From assembly GCA_023269335.1 (NCBI GenBank), contig JAHFTM010000154.1, positions 1 through 5,334 on the forward strand: a DNA stretch of 5,334 nucleotides, in the 5' to 3' direction. A program made the position numbers and the translations under genes. Under the pieces are notes generated by a model. It ran no database searches, was not told the DNA's origin, and saw nothing but the letters and a program-made list of their open reading frames with translations. Below are positions 1 to 5,334 of the stretch, piece after piece (within the stretch, counting starts at the first letter, position 1; the number at the start of each line of letters is the position of its first letter). The DNA is from Chlamydiia bacterium (GTDB lineage: Bacteria; Chlamydiota; Chlamydiia; Chlamydiales; FEN-1388).

Positions 1-1911
1 ATAGTGGCATTTTATGACCATGATGTTTCAAGTCTTGCAGCAATGGGTGTAGAGTCTTTAGCCAAACTTACCATTGCATTTTCTTTACATAAAAAAGGCA
101 CAAAAGACTTTTACACGCTTGCATACGAAGCCACCTCCGCCTCTTTTTTCTTAACCGATGTAACACTCAACACAACTTTGATTGCTGAAATAATCATAGC
201 ATTTACTCTCAGTGGTTTTGTACATTCTTTAGATCTTAGAAATCTGAAAAACAGCCTTTTAAATAATACCCAAGCCCTTTTAAGTGATTCTTGGCTTACA
301 TCCCTTCATTTTGCAGAACTGATGGCTCTCATTCGCTTTTTAAAAGAAGAAAAGCTGCTAACGCCTCATTTATTAGACTCTCTAGAAAATACTCTGATAC
401 AACACTCAAATAAACTTTTCGAAAATAGACAAGATTCATTGAGCTTCCTTTTAGAAAATAAACTTTCGCATTTTATAGTACACCTTATTGACAAAGGAAT
501 GGACATCCAAACGTCTTTTGCTGATCAAAGCTCCCCTTTACACAAGGCTGTAGAAGACAATGACTCTATAGTAGTAAAAAAAATGATTGAAAAACAGGTG
601 CCTCTCAATGCATTCAACTCTGATGGAAGAACAGCTCTTCATATTGCCTGTTTTTTAGGACATAAAGAAACTGCAGCACTCCTTATAGAACAGGGTGCCA
701 GCATTACAAGTTTTTCAAAAAATGAACTCCGAACACCCTTCCAACTTGGACTTGCCTCTCCTCTTTGGCAAACTAATCCCGCCAAAATGATTCACTTTTT
801 TACACACTTTTTTAGCCCTTGCGGTGCAGTAGTAGACGCTTTAGACTTACATCTCAATGCATTTCCTCGGTTTTTCACTGAACACCCTGAATATCTTCTT
901 GATAAAAATCGTAATGAGCGCGATGCAAACCCACTTGAGGTCGCCTATCTTTTACAAAATGAGACCCTTGCCTTTTATCTAGCTGCAAATATGAATGATT
1001 CAGAGCAACTCACAGCAATCGATGCTCTTATCTTAAAATATCAACGCGCACCAATGCTTATCCTCTCCGTTCTGTATCTCAAAGCCTGTCAGAATAAAAG
1101 CGAACAGCATGCTATTCGTCTTGTTGATCGTATGAATGAACTCAACTTTATCTACGATGACATAGAAAACTCACAAAGAACAGCGCTACATCTTGCGACA
1201 TTCACACAAATGACTCAACTTGTTGCTCACTTGCTTGCCAAAGGAATTGACCTGAATGCTCAAGATGCAAGAGGTAATACTGCTTTGCATTATGCTTGTG
1301 AATTTGCCTTTGGACCTATTGCACTTACCCTTCTCAATCATGGAGCCGATCCGTCGATCACAAACAAAGAGCACAAAGTTGCCTTTCAGGTTGCCTTGAC
1401 TACCTCTGTGTGGAAGCTGAGCTCTCAGCGCATGATCGATTTTTTTTCAGTTATCTTTCAAGACTTTCCCGCGGTTGTAGAGCATGTAAAACGAGAAAAA
1501 AAAAGCATCCATATTTTGCAGCATTTTATTTTGTATCCAGAGAAACTCCTTCAAATGGTACGACCAGCAAATCCCCTAGAATTCCCTTTCCTTTTTCAAG
1601 ATGCAAAGCTAGCTCATGCACTTTCTTTAAAAATGCCCAACAAGGAATTTCAAGAAGCCTTTAGCCGTTTAAAAAATAAATTTTTAAAAACTGCTTGCAA
1701 TCTTGGGGCATTTTATACCTCTGGTTTGAATAAAACTGATCTTTTAAAACCACCTCTTTTCAATCATACAAAACCTGATGTAGGGCATTTTGATTTTATC
1801 AATCTCTCTCTTTTAGATAACGATACAGTACCCCATAGTTTTATAGAAATTTACGACACTAAAAATCGCCTTCTACAAAAAACTATTGAGAAAAAATTTT
1901 ACAGCAGCTGA
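1..1911 (+). CDS. Ankyrin-repeat protein with duplicated ANK-plus-tail module; possibly 5'-partial
   Basis: Large mostly helical repeat protein, probably a protein-interaction scaffold or secreted effector (inferred; no secretion signal is visible). Numbering from the GTG at 4, residues 15-139 form three degenerate helical repeats of about 41-43 residues. Residues 141-173 look like a worn ankyrin repeat. Clear ankyrin repeats lie at 174-205 and 206-238 (SPLHKAVEDND, GRTALHIACFLGH) and again at 389-421 and 422-454 (RTALHLATF, GNTALHYACE). Each pair is followed by a related non-ankyrin tail (239-330 and 455-544). A C-terminal region of about 90 residues (545-635) has no recognised domain. The codon before the GTG is ATA with no stop, so the frame runs off the left edge. 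The GTG may be an internal valine and the protein longer; the next in-frame ATG is at 43. No signal peptide is seen. The ankyrin assignment is firm; the function is not known. Confidence 0.9.
   Translation: MVAFYDHDVSSLAAMGVESLAKLTIAFSLHKKGTKDFYTLAYEATSASFFLTDVTLNTTLIAEIIIAFTLSGFVHSLDLRNLKNSLLNNTQALLSDSWLTSLHFAELMALIRFLKEEKLLTPHLLDSLENTLIQHSNKLFENRQDSLSFLLENKLSHFIVHLIDKGMDIQTSFADQSSPLHKAVEDNDSIVVKKMIEKQVPLNAFNSDGRTALHIACFLGHKETAALLIEQGASITSFSKNELRTPFQLGLASPLWQTNPAKMIHFFTHFFSPCGAVVDALDLHLNAFPRFFTEHPEYLLDKNRNERDANPLEVAYLLQNETLAFYLAANMNDSEQLTAIDALILKYQRAPMLILSVLYLKACQNKSEQHAIRLVDRMNELNFIYDDIENSQRTALHLATFTQMTQLVAHLLAKGIDLNAQDARGNTALHYACEFAFGPIALTLLNHGADPSITNKEHKVAFQVALTTSVWKLSSQRMIDFFSVIFQDFPAVVEHVKREKKSIHILQHFILYPEKLLQMVRPANPLEFPFLFQDAKLAHALSLKMPNKEFQEAFSRLKNKFLKTACNLGAFYTSGLNKTDLLKPPLFNHTKPDVGHFDFINLSLLDNDTVPHSFIEIYDTKNRLLQKTIEKKFYSS
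46..420 (+). repeat. Three degenerate helical repeats at the N-terminus of the ankyrin protein
   Basis: Residues 15-139 repeat a two-helix pattern. The first helix of each unit reads AKLTIAFSL (20-28), AEIIIAFTL (61-69) and AELMALIRF (104-112), at spacings of 41 and 43 residues. Each is followed by a second amphipathic helix starting near TKDFYTL, HSLDLRNL and TPHLLDSL. The L-A-x-L-x-x-A-F style resembles the OPR/FASTK/DUF1601 class of helical repeats, some members of which bind RNA. That family link is a by-eye inference and could equally be generic alpha-solenoid. Confidence 0.4.
523..993 (+). repeat. First copy of ANK-ANK-tail module (protein level)
   Basis: Residues 174-330: two ankyrin repeats, a partial third (RTPFQLGLAS), then a tail with F246-Q247, W255, M262-I263, F265-F266, P295-E296, L298-L299, A308-N-P-L-E312, L322-A323 and M330. 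All of these recur about 215 residues later. The duplication is at protein level; the DNA copies have diverged. Confidence 0.7.
1168..1635 (+). repeat. Second copy of ANK-ANK-tail module (protein level)
   Basis: Residues 389-544 repeat the order of the first copy: two ankyrin repeats, then F461-Q462, W470, M477-I478, F480-F481, P512-E513, L515-L516, A522-N-P-L-E526, L536-A537 and M544. Offsets to the first copy are 214 to 217 residues, so only small insertions or deletions have occurred since the duplication. Confidence 0.7.
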
Positions 1912-1926
1912 TCTCTTACTCATTAC

Positions 1927-1955
1927 TTGCGATACTTGCACTTTAGCTCTACAAT
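1927..1955 (+). promoter_or_regulatory. Candidate sigma70-type promoter for the 134-aa gene
   Basis: TTGCGA (1927-1932, 4 of 6 matches to the -35 consensus) is followed after exactly 17 bp by TACAAT (1950-1955, 5 of 6 to the -10 consensus). Transcription would begin near 1962, giving a leader of about 75 nt. A second -10-like TATAGA at 1997-2002 has only a 15-bp spacer to TTGTAA (1976-1981) and is weaker. No convincing terminator for the ankyrin gene was found in the same gap, so read-through is also possible. Confidence 0.4.
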
Positions 1956-2025
1956 CGAAACAAAAAAATAGTTCTTTGTAAAAAATTAACTTTACATATA
2001 GAGTGCGATTGAAACACCCAATATT

Positions 2026-2029
2026 GAGG
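2026..2029 (+). promoter_or_regulatory. Ribosome binding site of the 134-aa gene
   Basis: GAGG lies 7 nt before the ATG at 2037. It supports this start and argues that the small ORF is really translated. Confidence 0.6.
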
Positions 2030-2036
2030 TTTATCA

Positions 2037-2441
2037 ATGCCGCAACTTGATCCATCCATTCAAGATTTTTCAAAAAATCCAAATGAGTATGTTCTGTGTA
2101 AGAAATCAAATCTTATCTATGCTGAGAAAAAAAAATCAGGGATGGCAGCCATTAAAGCTACTTTTCTTAATGAAAACTATTCACTTGGAGCTATTGTCGA
2201 AGAGCTGCGAAAAATAAGTCGACTTTCAAAAGATTTTATCGTGGCCGTAAACCAGGAAATTGAGAAGCATAATAGTGCTTATAAGGAATTTCAGAAGCCC
2301 ATTGAACTTTTGAGTCTACCTAAAAAAACAGCCTTAAAAGATAAGGTCGTGCGCGTTCAGTTTAATCTTAGTGAACAAGCAGACAGTATTGAAAAAAAGA
2401 GGCATACTGCACTTTCGACAAAAAAAGTTCTTAAGAAATAG
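2037..2441 (+). CDS. Small basic hypothetical protein, 134 aa
   Basis: I do not recognise this protein. It has 22 Lys and 4 Arg against 16 Asp/Glu, so it is strongly basic (net about +10). Basic clusters sit at KKSNLIYAEKKK (22-33), at 96-103 and at the C-terminus (KKVLKK). Residues 49-85 (around AIVEELRKISRLSKDF and VNQEIEKHNSAYKEF) look helical, possibly a short coiled coil or helical hairpin. There is no signal peptide, no transmembrane segment and a single Cys (21). The ATG has a GAGG site 7 nt upstream and a promoter candidate in the preceding gap, so it can be expressed separately from the ankyrin gene 125 bp upstream. It ends 7 bp from the stop of the convergent hydrolase gene. Charge and size would fit a nucleic-acid-binding protein or a small effector, but neither is shown. 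Confidence 0.75.
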   Translation: MPQLDPSIQDFSKNPNEYVLCKKSNLIYAEKKKSGMAAIKATFLNENYSLGAIVEELRKISRLSKDFIVAVNQEIEKHNSAYKEFQKPIELLSLPKKTALKDKVVRVQFNLSEQADSIEKKRHTALSTKKVLKK

Positions 2442-2448
2442 TCAGAGA

Positions 2449-3828
2449 TCACTTTACCCTATCTTGCTTATCAACTTCTTGGTAGCTTTTTCCTTGTGTA
2501 AAAATTGTTGTGACAATTTTACCAATCTGACTTGATTCATTTTCGGTAAAGACCCTTGTATGAGCCCAGACATAACCATTTTCTAACCGCAAGGGAATAT
2601 AATTTTTAATCTTTGTTTTATCCATTTTAGCGTGGAATGACGCTTGCTCATACGGAATTGTTGTATCTTCTTCTGAATAAATGCCCACTACATGCCCTTG
2701 AAGTGCAGTAGCTGCCTCTTCACAGTCTATTTCTAAGCCATTTCCTTGAATATATTTTTTCCAAACCTGACCGACATATGGAAAATAGGTACCCGCTACA
2801 TCAGAGGCGCGCAAAAATGAGCGATCACTGACTACGCTAATTTTTTTAGTTGGAAATTCTCTTTGTATCAACGCAGCCCCCTTCAGCCCTCCCCAGTTGC
2901 CTAAGGAATGACACCAAACTAGCACATCTTCTGGATCAAAGCCTTGTGTCAGAAGAAACTGAAAAAGAGAAAAAATATCTATTTGAGTTGAATCAGGTGT
3001 TGTTGAGCCTTTACTTACCCCAACACCACGCATATTAATCATGACAATATTGACGCCTTTATAGATTTTTTGGAAAAAGGCAATAAACTCGGCAATATTA
3101 CCCTTCACAGCTGCCTCTTCATACAAGCCCCCAATGCCAGGCACAAAAAGAATCACTTTTTTTGACTCTCCTTTTATCCAGATTCCATTCAATTCTACAC
3201 CATCGGGGGTAGTGATCGTGAGCTGATGGTATTGCTCATTAGTTTCTGAAAACAATTTCTTACGCGCTTCAGTAAACAGATCTTGTGCACCTTCATAGGG
3301 AGGCACCAGCCAAGGAGAGGGGCTGGAGGCAATACCCTGTAAAATTTTTGCAGTCAATGCCCACTTCATTGATGGATGTGCATTATAATTCCATGGTGGC
3401 AACAGCTTAATATCTTCAACTCTTGCTAGTAGATGCTCCTCTTCAGTAAGCGTACAAATGGTCTCGTTGAAATACTGAGTTATTGGAATATAACCAAAAA
3501 GACCGTTGAGTGTCATAACTTTGAAAGCCGTAGAGGCAAGGCTAGCGATATGTCTGCGAACAAACAAAAATGGAGGACGGCTCTTTTCTAGATCAATGAT
3601 TACTTTTTGCCTTTTCACAAGTGCTACGACATTATTTACAACTTTATTTGAAAATTGTTGCGGCGCTGTCCATCTGAGGTGTCTCTCTTGTACACTATAT
3701 GCTTTTTTAGCTTTTGTAATAGTGCTTGGCTGATAGCTTGTATCACTTGCTGACTTTAAGTTTGACACAGCACTAATAAATAAATTTCTTACTCCTTGCA
3801 ATGCCTGTATTGCACTATCTAAAAACAC
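2449..3828 (-). CDS. Alpha/beta-hydrolase paralogue with Cys in the nucleophile elbow, 459 aa
   Basis: Predicted serine hydrolase of the alpha/beta fold; substrate unknown. The N-terminal 180 residues precede the fold. They contain the HLRW-x2-P-x-Q motif (50-58), a hydrophobic segment with KVMTLNGLFGYIP (103-115) and the PPWN motif (144-147). The hydrolase core begins near 200: VELNGIWIKG (211-220), the oxyanion-turn region VPGIGGLYEEAAV (229-241), NMRGVGVS (265-272), nucleophile elbow WCHSLG with Ser308, SDRSFL (334-339), probable acid Asp388 in SEEDTTIPY, and probable base His423 in AHTRVFT. The usual G-x-S-x-G is C-x-S-x-G here (Cys306). It starts at GTG 3828, supported by AAGGAG 5 nt upstream. 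It is second in the operon, 12 bp behind a paralogue that is roughly half identical in the core by eye. It may belong to the chlamydial CHLPS/DUF818 group. The triad looks intact, so activity is plausible. Confidence 0.88.
   Translation of the reverse strand: MFLDSAIQALQGVRNLFISAVSNLKSASDTSYQPSTITKAKKAYSVQERHLRWTAPQQFSNKVVNNVVALVKRQKVIIDLEKSRPPFLFVRRHIASLASTAFKVMTLNGLFGYIPITQYFNETICTLTEEEHLLARVEDIKLLPPWNYNAHPSMKWALTAKILQGIASSPSPWLVPPYEGAQDLFTEARKKLFSETNEQYHQLTITTPDGVELNGIWIKGESKKVILFVPGIGGLYEEAAVKGNIAEFIAFFQKIYKGVNIVMINMRGVGVSKGSTTPDSTQIDIFSLFQFLLTQGFDPEDVLVWCHSLGNWGGLKGAALIQREFPTKKISVVSDRSFLRASDVAGTYFPYVGQVWKKYIQGNGLEIDCEEAATALQGHVVGIYSEEDTTIPYEQASFHAKMDKTKIKNYIPLRLENGYVWAHTRVFTENESSQIGKIVTTIFTQGKSYQEVDKQDRVK
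2498..2523. terminator. AT-rich hairpin near the convergent gene ends; weak bidirectional terminator candidate
   Basis: AAAATTGT (2501-2508) and ACAATTTT (2513-2520) form a perfect 8-bp stem with a TGTG loop; one bulged A allows extension to GTA/TAC. It lies 60 nt past the stop of the 134-aa gene, within the last codons of the minus-strand hydrolase. There is no U-tract on the plus strand and only TTTTT on the minus strand, and the stem is AT-rich, so terminator function is doubtful. Confidence 0.22.
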
Positions 3829-3833
3829 AGCTT

Positions 3834-3839
3834 CTCCTT
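3834..3839 (-). promoter_or_regulatory. Strong Shine-Dalgarno that fixes the GTG start of the second hydrolase
   Basis: On the minus strand AAGGAG stands 5 nt before GTG (3828), inside the 12-bp gap after the TGA of the upstream paralogue. In-frame codons above the GTG reach that TGA with no other start. This decides the otherwise weak start codon and supports co-transcription. Confidence 0.75.
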
Positions 3840-3840
3840 C

Positions 3841-5217
3841 TCATACCTTTTGATCGCCCCTGCTTTTTTTATCATCATCTGTCTGCAGCCCATTTTTCCC
3901 AAATATTTGCTCCAAGGCTACTTGAACTTGTTGACCTTCTTTCGCTGTAAATTTTCGAGTATGTGGACTACTTTTGCCTTTTGCATCTGCTGCGCTTTTT
4001 TCAAGTGTAATGCGAATGTAGTTGCGTCCTTCCTGCGAAGGAAATTTTATAACAAACGAAGACTGCGCATAAGGAATCGTGTCATCTTCTTCAGAGGCAA
4101 TAGCAACAATTTGTCCTTTCAGTGAGTTTGCGGCCAGTTGGCAATCCATTTCTAACCCATTTTCTTGAACATATTTACCTACCACGCCTCCACAACATAA
4201 AAACCTGGCTTTGGCAACATCTGAGACATTTAAAAATGAACGATCACTCACCATGCTAATCTTCTTATCTGGGTATTCTTTTTGAACAAGTGCTGCCCCT
4301 AGCATACCACGTCCGCCACCTAAAGAATGGCCCCAGATGACTGTTTTTTCAGGATCAAAACCTTGAGCTACAAGAAATTTAAAAGAACATAATACATCTA
4401 CTTGAAAAGTATCGAGTGTTGACGAGCTCTGGCTTATACCTGTCCCACGTGGATTGACGATCAGGATATCAACTCCTTTAAACGTCTGCTGAAGGAAAGT
4501 GATAAAATCACGAATAATCCACTGCACGGCAGCCTCTTCATAAAGACCACCAATTCCTGGGACATAGAGAATTGCTTTTTTACCTTCACCCTTAATCCAA
4601 ATGCCATTCAGTTCTACATCACCAGGGGCTTGAATGGTGACTTGCACATTCTTCTTGTCTGGATCATCTAGCTCAGAGAAGAGCCTTTTTCGTGCTTCTG
4701 TAAATACACATTCTGCTTCTGAATAGGGAGGAGCAGTCCAAGGGGAAATGCCTTTAAAGCAGCATGAGGTAAGCGTCCATTTTGTAAGGCACTTGTGAGC
4801 AGTAAAATTCCAAGGAGGAATCCAACTGATATCAGCAACTACATCTAAAACCTGATTATCTTCACTTTTGGCGCACGCTCGATTGCAGCAGTAAAGTTTA
4901 AGAAGAGGAATAAGGCCAAAAAACCCACCCAGAGTAATTACTTTCAAAATAGTTCCAAGAGTACTAGTACAGCATCTTTTAGTTGGAGCGCAACATCCTG
5001 CTTGGGCTTCTTTTTCAATGACTTTAGTTTGCCTCACTACACGCTCAATGATCGTTGTAACATCCGAGTCTATCGACTGCGCAGGATAGAGCCATCTGAT
5101 GTACCTTCCAGTACGGGTTGAAGTGAACGTCGAATCAGAACTTTCCGTCTTTGGCTTTAGGTCTGCCTCATGATCTACCACTTGTAAAGTCAAAGCTGAA
5201 AGTGACTGCGTTGTCAT
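3841..5217 (-). CDS. Alpha/beta-hydrolase paralogue with cysteine-pair-rich N-terminal region, 458 aa
   Basis: Predicted serine hydrolase (esterase, lipase or acyl-transfer type; substrate unknown) and first gene of the minus-strand pair. Order: variable Ser/Thr-rich N-terminus (1-37); YIRW-x2-P-x-Q motif (39-47); amphipathic helix (51-72); hydrophobic segment 86-109 with KVITLGGFFGLIP (92-104), which could insert in a membrane; PPWN (134-137); hydrolase core from about 190. Core motifs are VELNGIWIKG (201-210), VPGIGGLYEEAAV (219-231), NPRGTGIS (255-262), canonical elbow GHSLG with Ser298, SDRSFL (324-329), probable acid Asp378 or Asp379 in SEEDDTIPY, and probable His419 in PHTRKFT. There are 15 cysteines, 11 of them before residue 171, with CC pairs at 75-76, 82-83, 110-111, 152-153 and 341-342. 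No N-terminal signal peptide is seen. The ATG is preceded by GAGGA at 4 nt. It resembles the chlamydial CHLPS/DUF818 hydrolases from memory; a profile search would settle that. Confidence 0.9.
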   Translation of the reverse strand: MTTQSLSALTLQVVDHEADLKPKTESSDSTFTSTRTGRYIRWLYPAQSIDSDVTTIIERVVRQTKVIEKEAQAGCCAPTKRCCTSTLGTILKVITLGGFFGLIPLLKLYCCNRACAKSEDNQVLDVVADISWIPPWNFTAHKCLTKWTLTSCCFKGISPWTAPPYSEAECVFTEARKRLFSELDDPDKKNVQVTIQAPGDVELNGIWIKGEGKKAILYVPGIGGLYEEAAVQWIIRDFITFLQQTFKGVDILIVNPRGTGISQSSSTLDTFQVDVLCSFKFLVAQGFDPEKTVIWGHSLGGGRGMLGAALVQKEYPDKKISMVSDRSFLNVSDVAKARFLCCGGVVGKYVQENGLEMDCQLAANSLKGQIVAIASEEDDTIPYAQSSFVIKFPSQEGRNYIRITLEKSAADAKGKSSPHTRKFTAKEGQQVQVALEQIFGKNGLQTDDDKKSRGDQKV

Positions 5218-5221
5218 TGCT

Positions 5222-5226
5222 TCCTC
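5222..5226 (-). promoter_or_regulatory. Ribosome binding site of the first hydrolase
   Basis: On the minus strand GAGGA ends 4 nt before the ATG at 5217. It supports this start over later in-frame ATG codons. Confidence 0.6.
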
Positions 5227-5237
5227 AAATTAATTGT

Positions 5238-5309
5238 AGTATCTAAATGCTCAGAGTATGCAGCAAAAGAAACAAAAATTCAATTGTATTATTTCAGTTA
5301 TCATTTGAA
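5238..5309 (-). promoter_or_regulatory. Promoter region candidate for the hydrolase operon
   Basis: Two overlapping options on the minus strand. The distal one is TTCAAA (5309-5304) with TACAAT (5288-5283, 5 of 6) but a short 15-bp spacer. The proximal one is TTGCTG (5266-5261) with GATACT (5243-5238) at an ideal 17-bp spacer but poorer hexamers; it would give a leader of about 14 nt. The 117-bp stretch to the window edge has no gene and is AT-rich. It also carries nine T on the minus strand (5333-5325), which could be the tail of a terminator lying outside. Confidence 0.3.
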
Positions 5310-5334
5310 TAAAACATCTCAGACAAAAAAAAAG

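Noticed and set aside
1410..1664. 84-codon plus-strand open frame inside the ankyrin gene
   Set aside because: Out of frame with a gene that has clear ankyrin repeats; low-complexity Arg/Phe/Ser-rich product and no supporting ribosome site.
1952..2011. CAATCG / CGATTG inverted repeat in the intergenic gap as an operator
   Set aside because: Six-base arms 48 nt apart are not distinguishable from chance.
1873..2109. 78-codon minus-strand open frame across the gap and the start of the 134-aa gene
   Set aside because: Lies opposite a gene with a good ribosome site and promoter candidate; no own Shine-Dalgarno or domain was seen.
2384..2409. Inverted repeat CAGTAT / ATACTG near the end of the 134-aa gene
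   Set aside because: A 6-bp stem with a 14-nt loop inside coding sequence is expected by chance and has no U-tract after it.
2420..2437. Minus-strand palindrome TTCTTAAGAA followed by seven T as a terminator for the hydrolase operon
   Set aside because: With a 4-nt loop only a 3-bp stem remains, too weak to call an intrinsic terminator.
2850..3038. 62-codon plus-strand open frame antisense to the second hydrolase
   Set aside because: It overlaps the catalytic elbow of a gene conserved in its paralogue; no start signal.
3506..4125. Plus-strand open frames at 3506-3733 and 3850-4125 antisense to the hydrolases
   Set aside because: Shadows of strongly conserved hydrolase coding sequence; the products are hydrophobic and Phe/Cys-rich, as expected from antisense reading.
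2449..5217. Recent gene duplication or a mobile element behind the hydrolase pair
   Set aside because: The DNA of even the best conserved protein blocks is clearly diverged, and no terminal repeats, transposase or target-site duplication are visible.

Overview
The window is AT-rich and densely coding. It holds four supportable protein genes and no RNA gene, CRISPR array or insertion sequence that I can see. An ankyrin-repeat protein, a small basic orphan protein and two paralogous alpha/beta-hydrolases with an internal hydrophobic segment suggest an accessory locus of an obligate or facultative intracellular bacterium. A Chlamydiae-like amoeba symbiont is my best guess, because the hydrolases recall the chlamydial CHLPS/DUF818 hydrolase group. 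Legionella-like or Rickettsiales-like hosts cannot be excluded. The taxonomic call is inference, not something read directly from the sequence.

Layout. The plus strand carries a 635-residue ankyrin protein (to 1911), whose frame is open to the left window edge, so its true start may lie outside. A 125-bp gap (1912-2036) holds a reasonable promoter and a ribosome binding site. A 134-residue lysine-rich protein of unknown function follows (2037-2441). The minus strand carries two tandem hydrolase paralogues, read right to left: 5217-3841 (458 aa), then 3828-2449 (459 aa). They are 12 bp apart, with a strong Shine-Dalgarno inside the gap, so they are very probably one transcript. The plus and minus units converge with only 7 bp between stop codons. 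The right end (5218-5334) is the leader and probable promoter of the hydrolase pair. No stretch above 300 bases lacks a gene.

Most notable points. (1) The ankyrin protein is an internal tandem duplication of about 215 residues, in which each ankyrin pair is followed by the same non-ankyrin tail of about 90 residues. It is preceded by three helical repeats reminiscent of OPR/FASTK-type repeats. (2) The two hydrolases share a complete apparent Ser-Asp-His triad and a conserved hydrophobic segment. They differ sharply in cysteine content (15 against 3), and one has Cys in place of the first Gly of the nucleophile elbow. I infer that these proteins act on host or vacuole-membrane processes; nothing in the sequence proves secretion.
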